The translations under genes and the position numbers were made by a program. Of a DNA stretch of 64,000 bases, positions 1 through 9,015 are shown piece by piece. The DNA is from Nereida ignava. Its GTDB lineage: Bacteria > Pseudomonadota > Alphaproteobacteria > Rhodobacterales > Rhodobacteraceae. Position 1 is the stretch's first letter; every line of letters begins with the position of its first letter. The stretch is from the NCBI RefSeq assembly GCF_001049735.1, contig NZ_CVPC01000002.1, positions 62,001 to 126,000 on the forward strand, given 5' to 3'. The notes under the pieces are model-generated. The model had not been told where the DNA came from, did no database searches, and was given only the letters and a program-made list of their open reading frames with translations.

Positions 1-182
1 CAATTAGCACAGATGCAGACGGCGTGGTCAGCAATATTGAGCGGTTTACGCTTGAGGACGGCCAAGTGGTTGCCCTGTCGCGGCGCGTCACAGACAGCAA
101 CATCGAGGGCGTAAGCTTCTTGCGTCAGCTGTTGGGTAACTTGGGCAATCTTGATGCAGGATCACTGCTGGATGACGCTTAA
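1..182 (+). CDS. C-terminal end of an RTX-like (haemolysin-type) protein, partial
   Basis: An open frame enters from the left edge (codons start at base 3) and ends at TAA 180-182, giving about 59 residues. The segment IERFTLEDGQVV resembles the beta-strand turns seen in haemolysin-type calcium-binding (RTX) proteins, where an 'IE-x-hydrophobic-x-DG' phrase closes each repeat block. The tail (LRQLLGNLGNLDAGSLLDDA) is acidic and leucine-rich, which would fit a type I secretion C-terminus. The body of the protein lies outside the window, so the family call is tentative. The gene converges on the acetyltransferase gene that follows, with 16 bases between the two stops. Confidence 0.45.
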   Translation, partial: ISTDADGVVSNIERFTLEDGQVVALSRRVTDSNIEGVSFLRQLLGNLGNLDAGSLLDDA

Positions 183-198
183 ACCCCGGCAAACCGCA

Positions 199-726
199 TT
201 ATTTGTTCAGTGTATTGCGCAATGCACGTTGCATAATCACTGTGTCTACCCATTGACCCAGCTTAAAGCCCACAGCCTGAAGCGTGCCGGTCAGGTGGAA
301 CCCACGTCCTGCGTGTAGCTGGATCGAGCCGTGGTTTTCGCTGTTCCCTATGACGGCCACCATTTGTGCCCATTCTTTGTCTTCACAGGCCGCGACTAAG
401 GCCGCTAGCAACGCGCGCCCCACACCGCGCCCCCGGGCGGCAGCATCCACGTAGACAGACGATTCGATAGAATGACGATAGGCAGGGCGCACCCTGTATG
501 GGCCCGCATATGCGTATCCCATGACCACTCCGTCAATTTCAGCCACCAAATAGGGAAATCCGCCCGCGCGCAGGGCATCAAAGCGGCCGGTCATCTCCGC
601 TTCGTCGGGGGGTATTTCTTCAAATGTGGCAAGCCCGTGCAGCACCTCATAGGCGTAGATTTGCGTCACAGCAGCCATGTCAGCGGCGGTTGCGGGGCGG
701 ACAAGCGGTGCGGTGGAGGTGCTCAC
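199..726 (-). CDS. GNAT N-acetyltransferase, phosphinothricin/methionine-sulfoximine acetyltransferase type
   Basis: A 175-residue single-domain GNAT protein. It shows the family order: an N-terminal 'VRPATAADMAAVTQIYAYEV' strand-helix, the central 'GYAYAGPYRVRPAYRHSIESSVYV' typical of the Pat/YncA (MnaT) subfamily, and the acetyl-CoA loop ARGRGVGRAL near residue 100. Relatives acetylate the amino group of L-methionine sulfoximine, sulfone or phosphinothricin, using acetyl-CoA in the cytoplasm. The start is a GTG at 724-726, only six bases after the msrB stop; the next in-frame ATG would remove the first strand. The two genes therefore look co-transcribed, which is notable because both act on oxidised or modified methionine derivatives. 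The exact substrate is inferred. Confidence 0.85.
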   Translation of the reverse strand: MSTSTAPLVRPATAADMAAVTQIYAYEVLHGLATFEEIPPDEAEMTGRFDALRAGGFPYLVAEIDGVVMGYAYAGPYRVRPAYRHSIESSVYVDAAARGRGVGRALLAALVAACEDKEWAQMVAVIGNSENHGSIQLHAGRGFHLTGTLQAVGFKLGQWVDTVIMQRALRNTLNK

Positions 727-732
727 GTTGGG

Positions 733-1131
733 TCAGGCCTCGTCTTCGGCGTGAAAAGATAGCGATACGCCGTTGATACAATAGCGCAGACCCGTCGGCG
801 CAGGCCCGTCAGGGAATACATGGCCCAAATGCCCGTCACAGCGCGCGCAGTGTACTTCTGTGCGGCGCATAAAAAAGCTGTTGTCTGATTTTTCACCGAC
901 CATTTCTGTATTAATCGGTTGGTAAAAAGAGGGCCATCCTGTGCCGCTTTCAAACTTGTGGGCTTGATCAAAAAGCGGCGCGCCGCAGCCTTTGCACAGG
1001 TAAATACCATCGTCCTTGGGGAAGTTTTCGTTGCTGCCCGCGCGCTCTGTGCCGTGTTTGCGCAGGACTTTATACTCAAGATCATTAAGTTGGGCGCGCC
1101 ATTCCGCGTCGGTTTTGATGACTTTATCCAT
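733..1131 (-). CDS. msrB: Peptide-methionine (R)-S-oxide reductase MsrB
   Basis: A 132-residue protein that reduces the R-epimer of methionine sulfoxide in proteins. It has the MsrB fold signatures: two zinc CxxC pairs (CKGCG near residue 47 and CARCD near residue 95), the substrate motif ESGTGWPSF and the catalytic RYCINGVSL, with Cys about 17 residues before the end. An upstream open extension exists, but the ATG at 1129-1131 is preceded at the right distance by AAGGAG (complement of 1140-1145) and gives the usual family length, so it was chosen. The GNAT gene follows six bases after the stop. It diverges from olsB across a 112-base gap. Confidence 0.95.
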   Translation of the reverse strand: MDKVIKTDAEWRAQLNDLEYKVLRKHGTERAGSNENFPKDDGIYLCKGCGAPLFDQAHKFESGTGWPSFYQPINTEMVGEKSDNSFFMRRTEVHCARCDGHLGHVFPDGPAPTGLRYCINGVSLSFHAEDEA

Positions 1132-1243
1132 GGGCTGTCTCCTTGAACGAGGGGCGTTTGGGGGGTGGGTCATGTTTGGTGATGACCTTCGCTTGCAACA
1201 GACATAGGGTGAGCGGGCTGCTTCGCCAAGGAGGGTCGAACAC

Positions 1244-2056
1244 ATGCAACCCCGCGATGCATCTTTTGATGAACCGCTCAGCCCTGCGCCGCCAACGCGC
1301 AGCGCGCCGCGTTTTATCGCGCGGCCTGCATCAGGACCTGCAGAACTGCATGCATTGCAGGCCCTGCGCCACCGCGCGTTTTTTGGCAGTGCGGGCATTG
1401 ATGCAGACCCGTTTGATGCGCTGTCTCAGCATCACGTTGTGGTGGATCATCAACAAGACGGCCGCATTGTTGGGGGCTTTCGAACCCGTGTGTTGCAGCC
1501 AGTGACCACGCCCCAAGGTGCGGCAAGCTATGCAGACAGCTACACAGGCGGCTTTTACGATTTGCGCCCCTTTGCAGAGCGTGGCGATACGGTGCTTGAG
1601 CTGGGCCGTGTTTGCGTGGACCCGAATGTACAAAACGCGGATGTGTTGCGACGCGCGTGGGGGGCGCTGGCCCAGTTGGTGCGTGTGGCAGATGTGGATG
1701 TGATTATCGGGTGTTCAAGCTTTGAAGGCACAGAGATAGCGCGCCACACGGATGTGCTTTGCCACCTTTTTGCCAAACATGGCCGTCAGGGGCATGGCAC
1801 GCCGGTGTTATTGGATGGGCAGGCGGGTGAGATCGCAGGTGGCAAGGCGGTGGCTCTGGCCTCACTTACGCCAACTGGCCAAGTTCTGCGCCCCACAGAT
1901 GTGCCGCCGCTTTTGCGGACCTACCTGCTGATGGGTGGTTGGATCGGGGATCATGCGGTGATTGATCCGCATATGAAGACCACCCATGTTTTCACCGCAC
2001 TGCGCGTGGCCGATGTGCCCGAGGCGCGCAAACGGCTCGCGGACAGTTGGGCGTGA
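1244..2056 (+). CDS. olsB: L-ornithine N-alpha-acyltransferase (OlsB-type, GNAT fold)
   Basis: A 270-residue protein of the OlsB/'putative haemolysin' branch of acyltransferases, which uses 3-hydroxyacyl-ACP to acylate ornithine in the first step of ornithine lipid synthesis. Visible signs are ALRHRAFFG near residue 41, VVDHQQDGRIVGGFRTRVLQP, the SYTGGFYDL segment, the ELGRVCVDP motif (characteristic of this family) and the C-terminal LLRTYLLMGGWIGDHAVIDP block. AAGGAGGG lies nine bases before the ATG. OlsA, the second enzyme, is not in the window. Ornithine lipids are common membrane lipids in Rhodobacteraceae, which fits the call. Confidence 0.82.
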   Translation: MQPRDASFDEPLSPAPPTRSAPRFIARPASGPAELHALQALRHRAFFGSAGIDADPFDALSQHHVVVDHQQDGRIVGGFRTRVLQPVTTPQGAASYADSYTGGFYDLRPFAERGDTVLELGRVCVDPNVQNADVLRRAWGALAQLVRVADVDVIIGCSSFEGTEIARHTDVLCHLFAKHGRQGHGTPVLLDGQAGEIAGGKAVALASLTPTGQVLRPTDVPPLLRTYLLMGGWIGDHAVIDPHMKTTHVFTALRVADVPEARKRLADSWA

Positions 2057-2103
2057 TGCAAGATCATGTTGACGCGGCGGCCGCACGCACATAGCTGCTC
2101 CCC

Positions 2104-3924
2104 ATGGCACGTGCACCCCTTTTACAACTCTCTGACATCTCGCTGACTTTTGGCGGCGAGCCTGTCTTCTCCGAACTGGGTCTTCTGGTTCATCCCGCAG
2201 ACCGCGTAGCGTTGGTGGGGCGAAATGGCTCTGGCAAATCTACCTTGATGAAAGTCATGGCGGGTTTGGTCGAACAAGACACAGGCGCCTGCGTGACAAG
2301 TCCCGGCGTCAGCGTGGGATACATGGAGCAAGACCCCACGATGGAGGGGTTTGCCACATTGGGCGATTACGCCACCAGTGCGCTTGACCCGTCTGAAAGC
2401 TACAAAGTGGACATGGTTGCAGAAGGGTTGAAGTTTAATCCCGACGGCGATGTGGCCACTGCATCGGGCGGAGAGCGCCGCCGTGCAGCCTTGGCGAAAC
2501 TTATGGCTGAAGCGCCCGAGTTGATGCTGTTGGACGAGCCGACCAACCACCTTGATATTGAGGCAATCGCGTGGCTTGAGGCCGAACTGAAACAAACCCG
2601 TGCGGCGTTTGTGCTGATCTCGCACGACCGTGCGTTTTTGCGTGCTTTGACCCGCGCAACCCTGTGGATTGACCGTGGTGCGGTGCGCCGTCAGGAAAAG
2701 GGCTTTGACGCGTTTGAGCAATGGCGCGACGCCACGTGGGAAGAAGAGGACATGCAGCGCCACAAGCTGGACCGCAAGATCAAGGCCGAGGCCCGTTGGG
2801 CCGTTGAAGGCATCTCGGCGCGGCGCAAACGCAACCAGGGCCGTGTGCGTGCATTGCAGGAATTGCGCGCCGACCGTGCGGGTATGATCAAACGCCAAGG
2901 CGGTGCCGCGATGGCGCTTGAGGCGGGGCCGACGTCTGGCAAAAAAGTTATGGAAGCTATCGGCATTTCAAAGCGTTACGGCGACAAGCTAATCCTTAAG
3001 GATTTCTCGCTTACGATTCAACGCAAAGACCGTATTGCTTTTGTGGGGCCGAATGGTGCGGGCAAAACGACGCTGCTTAACATGCTGACCGGACAAGTGT
3101 CTCCCGATGAGGGACAGATTAAGTTGGGCACCAATCTGGAGTTGGCAATTTTTGACCAAAGCCGTGCTCAGCTGGATCCAGATATGACCCTTTGGGACAG
3201 CCTGACAGGCGACAAAGATATGGCTGTTTCGGGCAAAGCGGACCAAGTTATGGTACGCGGCGAGCCGCGACACGTGATTGGCTACCTCAAGGATTTCCTT
3301 TTTGATGAACGTCAGGCCCGCGCGCCTGTTCGCTCGCTTTCGGGGGGTGAAAAAGCACGGCTTTTGCTGGCTAAAATCATGGCGCGCTCATCTAACGTGC
3401 TGGTCTTGGACGAGCCAACCAACGATTTGGACGTTGAAACCCTTGATTTGATGCAAGATTTGCTTGGGGAATACGATGGCACTGTCTTGCTGGTCAGCCA
3501 CGATCGTGACTTTTTGGACCGTGTTGCCAGCACCACAATCGCAATGGAGGGCGATGGCCGCGCGACTGTCTATGCCGGTGGCTGGAGCGATTATCAAAGC
3601 CAGCGCAGCGCCGTTGCCGCAAGCGTTGAGGCGTCAGCGCTGCAAGCAAAACAAGAGTCAAAAACAACCACGCCTGAGCCCGCTGCAAAACCCGTTGAGG
3701 CACTAAGTTTCACGCAAAAGCACCGCCTTGAGGCGCTGCCTGCCGAGATTGACCGCCTGAATGCCGAGATCGCAAAGCTTGAGGCATATCTGGCGCAGCC
3801 TGATCTTTACACGGCCGAACCTGTGAAGTTTGCCAAAGCGACTGAAGGTCTGGTTGAGCGGCAACAGCTTTTGGCGCAGGCTGAAGAAGAATGGCTTGAA
3901 TTGGCAGAGCGCGCCGAGGGGTAA
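2104..3924 (+). CDS. uup: ABC-F family ATPase, Uup type
   Basis: A 606-residue protein with two ABC cassettes and no membrane segments. Cassette 1 has Walker A GRNGSGKST (about residue 39), signature SGGERRR and Walker B ELMLLDEPTNHLDIEAIAWLE; cassette 2 has GPNGAGKTT, LSGGEKAR and VLVLDEPTNDLDVETLDLM. A positively charged linker joins them. The last 90 residues form a charged helical hairpin (LEALPAEIDRLNAEIAKLEAYL), which is the DNA- or RNA-binding coiled coil typical of Uup. ABC-F proteins act at the ribosome; Uup has been linked to precise excision of transposons and to ribosome assembly. No clear Shine-Dalgarno sequence precedes the ATG. Confidence 0.93.
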   Translation: MARAPLLQLSDISLTFGGEPVFSELGLLVHPADRVALVGRNGSGKSTLMKVMAGLVEQDTGACVTSPGVSVGYMEQDPTMEGFATLGDYATSALDPSESYKVDMVAEGLKFNPDGDVATASGGERRRAALAKLMAEAPELMLLDEPTNHLDIEAIAWLEAELKQTRAAFVLISHDRAFLRALTRATLWIDRGAVRRQEKGFDAFEQWRDATWEEEDMQRHKLDRKIKAEARWAVEGISARRKRNQGRVRALQELRADRAGMIKRQGGAAMALEAGPTSGKKVMEAIGISKRYGDKLILKDFSLTIQRKDRIAFVGPNGAGKTTLLNMLTGQVSPDEGQIKLGTNLELAIFDQSRAQLDPDMTLWDSLTGDKDMAVSGKADQVMVRGEPRHVIGYLKDFLFDERQARAPVRSLSGGEKARLLLAKIMARSSNVLVLDEPTNDLDVETLDLMQDLLGEYDGTVLLVSHDRDFLDRVASTTIAMEGDGRATVYAGGWSDYQSQRSAVAASVEASALQAKQESKTTTPEPAAKPVEALSFTQKHRLEALPAEIDRLNAEIAKLEAYLAQPDLYTAEPVKFAKATEGLVERQQLLAQAEEEWLELAERAEG

Positions 3925-3927
3925 GTA

Positions 3928-3954
3928 CCTATGGCCGCGACTAAGTGGTGGCCA
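3928..3954. terminator. Weak inverted repeat between convergent genes
   Basis: TATGGCC (3928-3934) and GGCCATA (3948-3954) are perfect inverted arms of seven bases around a 13-base loop. They lie between the ends of uup and the convergent aminotransferase. There is no strong T run on either side, so intrinsic termination is only a guess. Confidence 0.35.
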
Positions 3955-3987
3955 TAAATTACTTTAACTTCACCGCATAGGGTGCTG

Positions 3988-5163
3988 TTATTGCTCAGGT
4001 AAAAGTCCTGCGGCAAATGCGCAAAGTGTCCTTAACGCCTCGGCCAGCGCATCATCATCCACAGTCATCGCAACTCTGATATGACCCGCTGCTGCTTGGC
4101 CGAAACTTTCGCCCGGCATGACCGCAATGTTGTGATGATCCAGCAATGTGTTCGCAAAGCTGTCACCGCTTAACCCCGTGCCACGAATGTCGAGCATCAG
4201 GTACATCGCGCCGTCACTTGGGATAAGGCGCACTGTGTTTTGCGTGTCCAGAATATCCATCGCAATTTTGCGGCGCCGCTCAAACGGGGCGCCTACGCGC
4301 CGTTCAAGCTCCGGATCATCGGTCAGGGCGAAATGTGCTGCGTCTTGGATAAAGCCCGCCACGCCGTATGTTGTGTGCGTCGCCAGATCGCGAAGATGTT
4401 CAATTACCGGCGCATCGGCGATGACCCAGCCGATACGGCTGCCGGTCATGGCGTGGGATTTCGACATAGAACCAACCACCAAAGTACGCGCCGCCATGGC
4501 GTCAATCGCGCGGGGGGACAGGTGTTCACCGCGCCAGATTTGGGTGTCATAAACCTCGTCGCTGATCAGCCACATGTCGTTTTCAAGGACTGTTTGCGAA
4601 ATGGTTTCAATGGTTTGGCGGGTGTAGATAACGCCTGTTGGGTTGTTGGGGGTGTTGATCAGCAAGCTGCGCGCACCGCGTGCTGCCGCCAGATCTGTTG
4701 CGGTTGGTTGAAAGCCGTTGTCTGCCTGAACAGGCACGGCGCGCGGGATCGCACCAACCGTGCGGATCGTGCCGGGATATGTGGCGTAATAGGGCTCGAT
4801 ATAGGCGGCGGTGTCGCCTTCGTCGCAGCACGCGTGGTGGGCTGCAAAAAGGGCGGATTGGCCACCGGGGGTGATCAGAACGTTGTCGCGGGTTGTGGGG
4901 ACACCTGTCCGCGCGCTGACCCGTGAGGCAACTGCGTCGCGCAGCGGTTTGGTACCAGGCACGCTGGCATAGCCCGTGTGACCGCCCTTGGCGCTTTCGT
5001 TCATGGCGGCCAGAATGCTTGGGTCCGTGCGGATGTCATGTTCACCGATGGTAAGGTCGATAATTTCAGTTCCAGCGGCTTTGAGCGCACGGGCGCGGTA
5101 CAAAAGCGCCCATCCATCGTCGCCGTCGCCTGTCAGGGTGCTAATGCGGTTTGATAATTTCAT
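3988..5163 (-). CDS. PLP-dependent class I/II aminotransferase
   Basis: A 391-residue fold-type I aminotransferase. The PLP lysine is K235 in [15 protein letters not shown], with N173 in TPNNPTG, D202 and Y205 in SDEVYD, R243 for the phosphate, and the carboxylate-binding arginine at about R363 (HIRVAM). These residues are all present, so the enzyme should be active. The family includes aspartate, aromatic and branched-chain aminotransferases; the sequence alone does not fix the substrate. It is transcribed away from cysS and shares a 144-base divergent gap with it. Confidence 0.88.
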   Translation of the reverse strand: MKLSNRISTLTGDGDDGWALLYRARALKAAGTEIIDLTIGEHDIRTDPSILAAMNESAKGGHTGYASVPGTKPLRDAVASRVSARTGVPTTRDNVLITPGGQSALFAAHHACCDEGDTAAYIEPYYATYPGTIRTVGAIPRAVPVQADNGFQPTATDLAAARGARSLLINTPNNPTGVIYTRQTIETISQTVLENDMWLISDEVYDTQIWRGEHLSPRAIDAMAARTLVVGSMSKSHAMTGSRIGWVIADAPVIEHLRDLATHTTYGVAGFIQDAAHFALTDDPELERRVGAPFERRRKIAMDILDTQNTVRLIPSDGAMYLMLDIRGTGLSGDSFANTLLDHHNIAVMPGESFGQAAAGHIRVAMTVDDDALAEALRTLCAFAAGLLPEQ

Positions 5164-5307
5164 GCCCTATGTGGGCCAGAGAGTGCAGCGCGGGTCAACC
5201 GGAATTTACGCGGCACGCAGCGGCGGCTTTCATCTGGGTCTGCAAGGCTCTTGGCGCGTCCGCATTGCAATGATAAGCCCGCCCCGACAGACCGCAGGAA
5301 GCATCCC

Positions 5308-6648
5308 ATGACGATTACGCTCTATGATACCAAGCGCCGTGAAAAAGCCCCGTTCACGCCGATCGACCCGCAAAACGTGCGGATGTATGTGTGCGGTCCC
5401 ACGGTCTATGATCGTGCGCATTTGGGTAACGCACGTCCGGTCGTGGTGTTTGACGTGCTCTACCGTGTGTTGCGCCACACATATGGGGCGAATTGCGTGA
5501 AATACGTGCGTAATTTTACAGATGTCGATGACAAGATTAACGCCAAAGCGGCCGCAACGGGCCGTGCCATTAGCGACATTACGGATGAGACAATTAGCTG
5601 GTTTCTAAGCGACATGGGGGCGCTTGGTGCGCTTGAGCCTGATGCGGCCCCCCGTGCGACCCAGTATATCCCGCAAATGGTTAAAATGATTGAAGGCTTG
5701 ATTGCATCGGGTCATGCCTACGCGGCAGAGGGCCATGTGCTTTTTGCCGTTGAAAGCTATGCGGAATATGGCGCGCTTTCGGGGCGGTCTGTGGATGATA
5801 TGATTGCTGGCGCGCGTGTTGAAGTGGCGCCTTATAAACGTAACCCGATGGATTTTGTGCTGTGGAAACCATCTGATGCGCAAACGCCTGGTTGGGACAG
5901 CCCGTGGGGGCGCGGCAGACCCGGCTGGCACATCGAATGTTCTGCCATGGCCCATGATCTTCTGGGCGCTGAATTTGATATCCACGGCGGGGGCAACGAC
6001 CTGCAATTCCCCCACCATGAAAACGAGATCGCGCAAAGCTGTTGTGCCGGTCACGGGTTCGCAAAAGTGTGGCTGCACAACGAGATGCTGCAAGTTGAAG
6101 GTAAGAAAATGTCCAAATCGTTGGGCAATTTCTTCACGGTAAAAGACTTGCTGGACCAAGGGGTATCTGGCGAGGTCATTCGGTTTGTGATGCTGTCGAC
6201 GCATTACCGCAAACCGATGGACTGGACTGAGAAAAAGCGTGCTGATGCAGAAAAAACTCTCGCGAAATGGCGCGGGCTTGCGGCGGACGGTGGACAGGTG
6301 TCCGCGGCGGTGATCGAGGCCCTTGGGGATGATCTGAACACTGCGGGAGCCATTGCAGAATTGCACCGCTTGGCCTCTGCGGGTGAGGGCGCAGCGTTGA
6401 AAGCATCGGCGCAGTTCTTGGGCTTGCTGGAGGTGGATGAGGCCGGTGACGAAGTTGATTTGTCCGCGCTTGAGGCGCGTCTGTTAGAGCTGCGGACACA
6501 GGCCATGGAAATCAAAGATTTCGGGGCAGTAGACGCGCTCAAGACCAAACTCTTGGCAGCTGGCATTCAGGTTCAAATGTCAAAAGCGGGCGTCAGCCTA
6601 AGCGCGCCTGTGGGCTTTGATGCGGCAACGCTTGAGGAGCTGCTATGA
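5308..6648 (+). CDS. cysS: Cysteinyl-tRNA synthetase
   Basis: A 446-residue class I synthetase that charges tRNA-Cys. The HIGH-type motif is HLGN at residues 38-41 and the KMSKS loop is at 267-271. The zinc ligands that select cysteine are C29, C211, H236 and E240 ([15 protein letters not shown] context). The reading frame is open upstream, but the ATG at 5308 gives the usual N-terminus ([13 protein letters not shown]) and has GCAGGAAG in front of it. Its last codons overlap cimA by four bases (ATGA), so the two are translationally coupled. Confidence 0.97.
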   Translation: MTITLYDTKRREKAPFTPIDPQNVRMYVCGPTVYDRAHLGNARPVVVFDVLYRVLRHTYGANCVKYVRNFTDVDDKINAKAAATGRAISDITDETISWFLSDMGALGALEPDAAPRATQYIPQMVKMIEGLIASGHAYAAEGHVLFAVESYAEYGALSGRSVDDMIAGARVEVAPYKRNPMDFVLWKPSDAQTPGWDSPWGRGRPGWHIECSAMAHDLLGAEFDIHGGGNDLQFPHHENEIAQSCCAGHGFAKVWLHNEMLQVEGKKMSKSLGNFFTVKDLLDQGVSGEVIRFVMLSTHYRKPMDWTEKKRADAEKTLAKWRGLAADGGQVSAAVIEALGDDLNTAGAIAELHRLASAGEGAALKASAQFLGLLEVDEAGDEVDLSALEARLLELRTQAMEIKDFGAVDALKTKLLAAGIQVQMSKAGVSLSAPVGFDAATLEELL

Positions 6649-8255
6649 CCGAACGGCTCTATATCTACGACACAACCCTGCGCGACGGACAACAGACCCA
6701 AGGGGTGCAGTTTCATACCCATGAAAAACAGCACATCGCAGCTGTTCTTGATGATCTGGGCGTTGATTATATTGAGGGCGGTTGGCCCGGTGCGAACCCT
6801 ACTGACAGCGCGTTTTTCGATGCAGCGCCCCAAACCAAAGCGCAGATGACGGCCTTTGGGATGACCAAACGGGCAGGGCGCTCGGCGGCGAATGATGAAG
6901 TGCTTGCGGGTGTTTTGAACGCGGGCACAGGGGCCGTGTGCCTTGTGGGTAAAACCAGTGCGTTTCATGTGACAGACGCGCTTGGGATCACGCTTGAGGA
7001 AAACCTTGCCAATATCGTGGACAGCATTGCCCATATCGTGTCCCAAGAGCGCGAGGCGCTGCTGGATGCAGAGCATTTCTTTGACGGGTATTTGGCCGAT
7101 CCGGCCTATGCGCTTGGGTGTTTGCATGCGGCGATTGAGGCAGGCGCGCGGTGGGTTGTTTTGTGTGACACCAACGGCGGCAGTCTGCCCCAAGATGTGG
7201 CGCGCATCACTGCCGAGGTCATCAAAGCGGGTATCCCAGGCGACAAACTGGGGATTCACACACACAACGACACCGAAAACGCCGTGGCGAATACTTTGGC
7301 GGCCGTTGATGCGGGGGCGCGTCAAATTCAAGGCACGCTCAACGGATTGGGTGAGCGGTGCGGCAATGCAAACCTAACCACGCTTTTGCCCATTCTGCTG
7401 CTGAAAGAACCCTATGCCAGCATGTTCCGGACAGGTGTCTCAGTCGATGCGTTGAAGGGTCTGACCAAGGCCTCGCGGATGCTGGATGATATCTTGAACC
7501 GCGTGCCCGCAAGACAGGCCGCTTTCGTTGGTGCATCAGCCTTTGCCCACAAGGCGGGTCTGCACGCCAGCGCCATTTTGAAGAACCCCGCCACCTATGA
7601 GCATGTGGATCCTGCCGTTGTCGGCAACGCGCGCGTGATCCCGATGTCAAACCAAGCGGGGCAGTCAAATCTGCGCAAGCGGCTTGGGGATATGGGACTT
7701 GAGGTTGCCAAAGACGACCCTGCGTTGGGGCGCATTTTGGACCGTGTGAAAGAACGCGAAGACGCGGGCTATTCGTTTGACACGGCGCAGGCCAGCTTTG
7801 AGTTGCTTGCGCGCCGTGAACTTGGCCAAGCGCCTGAGTTTTTTGAGGTCAAACGCTACAAAGTCACTGTTGAGCGGCGCAAAAACAAACGTAACAAGAT
7901 GGTCAGCCTCTCTGAGGCGGTCGTGGTTGTTAAAGTCGATGGGCAAAAGATGCTGTCGGTATCGGAATCCATGGATGAAACCGGCAGTGACCGTGGGCCG
8001 GTTAACGCGCTTGCCAAGGCATTGGCCAAAGATCTTGGGCCTTATCAAACGCTGATTGGTGATATTCGGTTGGTGGATTTCAAAGTACGTATCACCCAAG
8101 GCGGCACCGAGGCCGTGACCCGCGTTGTCATCGACAGCGAAGACAGTGGCGGCAACCGCTGGTCTACGGTTGGGGTGTCTGCAAACATCGTGGACGCAAG
8201 TTTTGAAGCGTTGCTGGATGCGGTGAACTGGAAGCTGGTGCGCGATGTCGTTTGA
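6645..8255 (+). CDS. cimA: (R)-citramalate synthase CimA
   Basis: A 536-residue enzyme that condenses pyruvate with acetyl-CoA to citramalate, opening the threonine-independent route to isoleucine. The N-terminal HMGL/LeuA-type TIM barrel begins [13 protein letters not shown] and carries the metal motif GIHTHND; the C-terminal third (about residues 400-530, including [14 protein letters not shown] and [13 protein letters not shown]) is the LeuA-type allosteric domain. The length and the TLRDG..QTQG signature favour CimA over 2-isopropylmalate or homocitrate synthase. It overlaps cysS by four bases and the next gene by 11. Confidence 0.92.
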   Translation: MTERLYIYDTTLRDGQQTQGVQFHTHEKQHIAAVLDDLGVDYIEGGWPGANPTDSAFFDAAPQTKAQMTAFGMTKRAGRSAANDEVLAGVLNAGTGAVCLVGKTSAFHVTDALGITLEENLANIVDSIAHIVSQEREALLDAEHFFDGYLADPAYALGCLHAAIEAGARWVVLCDTNGGSLPQDVARITAEVIKAGIPGDKLGIHTHNDTENAVANTLAAVDAGARQIQGTLNGLGERCGNANLTTLLPILLLKEPYASMFRTGVSVDALKGLTKASRMLDDILNRVPARQAAFVGASAFAHKAGLHASAILKNPATYEHVDPAVVGNARVIPMSNQAGQSNLRKRLGDMGLEVAKDDPALGRILDRVKEREDAGYSFDTAQASFELLARRELGQAPEFFEVKRYKVTVERRKNKRNKMVSLSEAVVVVKVDGQKMLSVSESMDETGSDRGPVNALAKALAKDLGPYQTLIGDIRLVDFKVRITQGGTEAVTRVVIDSEDSGGNRWSTVGVSANIVDASFEALLDAVNWKLVRDVV

Positions 8256-9015
8256 AAGCTGCGCGGCCCTTGTTGAGCGCGCTGATCCGGACCGTTTTGC
8301 GGCCCTTATGTCTGCTCCGGTGGCGGTGCGCCGTGTGTGTTTTCCGCTTTATGCCTTCAATATTGAGGTAAGCCGCGCGCCGTGGGTCACTAAAGAACCT
8401 ATGATTGCGGAAATGCGGCTACAGTGGTGGCGTGACGCTTTGGAAGAGATCGGCCAAGGGCGCGGTCGCCGTCACGAGGTGGTTGATGCCCTTGGAACCG
8501 TTCTTGATCCACGTGCGGCGGATGATCTGGACGCGCTTGTCGCCGCGAGGCGGTGGGATGTCTACACAGACGCATTCGAGGACATGGCCGCCTTTGATGG
8601 CTATATCGAAGATACCTCTGGGCTGTTGTTATGGACAGCTGTCCGGCTTTGCGGACAAGTGTCCGAAGACACGCGGACAGATGTCCTGCGCTATGGTTTC
8701 GGGGTTGGGGTGGCCAATTGGCTGCGCGCGATCCCGCAGCTTCAAGACCGCGGACGTATTCCACTGGTGGACGGCACGCCCCAAGGTGTGCGCGATTTGG
8801 CTGAACGGGCGCTGTCCGATATGAAGCACGCCAAGAGTAATTTGAGACATGTGTCCGCCCCTGCGCGCGCGGTGTTGCGCAGCGGCTGGCGCGCCGAGGC
8901 AACCCTGCGTGCGGCGCGCGACATCCCCGAACGTGTCATAGAAGGGCAGCTTGATGAAAGCCCCTTTGCGCGCAAACTCCGCCTGATGGTGCTTAGCGCA
9001 CGCGGTGCGTTTTAG
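8245..9015 (+). CDS. Squalene/phytoene synthase-family protein, NDUFAF6-like
   Basis: A 256-residue all-helical protein of the trans-isoprenyl diphosphate synthase head-to-head family. It retains the 'CFPLYAFNIEVSRAPW' and 'MRLQWWRDALEEI' helices, but neither metal-binding DxxxD motif of true squalene or phytoene synthases can be seen: the second site reads IPQLQDRGRIPL. Such proteins in alphaproteobacteria are the relatives of mitochondrial NDUFAF6, a complex I assembly factor, so a catalytic role in carotenoid synthesis is unlikely. It overlaps cimA by 11 bases and its stop overlaps the convergent MFS gene by four. The role is inferred from the family. Confidence 0.75.
   Translation: MSFESCAALVERADPDRFAALMSAPVAVRRVCFPLYAFNIEVSRAPWVTKEPMIAEMRLQWWRDALEEIGQGRGRRHEVVDALGTVLDPRAADDLDALVAARRWDVYTDAFEDMAAFDGYIEDTSGLLLWTAVRLCGQVSEDTRTDVLRYGFGVGVANWLRAIPQLQDRGRIPLVDGTPQGVRDLAERALSDMKHAKSNLRHVSAPARAVLRSGWRAEATLRAARDIPERVIEGQLDESPFARKLRLMVLSARGAF

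Noticed and set aside
1168-1187. GGTCAT/ATGACC dyad between msrB and olsB as an operator
   Set aside because: Only six-base arms with an eight-base spacer and no clear promoter around it; too likely by chance.
8245-9015. Carotenoid or hopanoid biosynthesis enzyme
   Set aside because: The aspartate-rich metal motifs required by squalene/phytoene synthases are not visible and no carotenoid genes are nearby.
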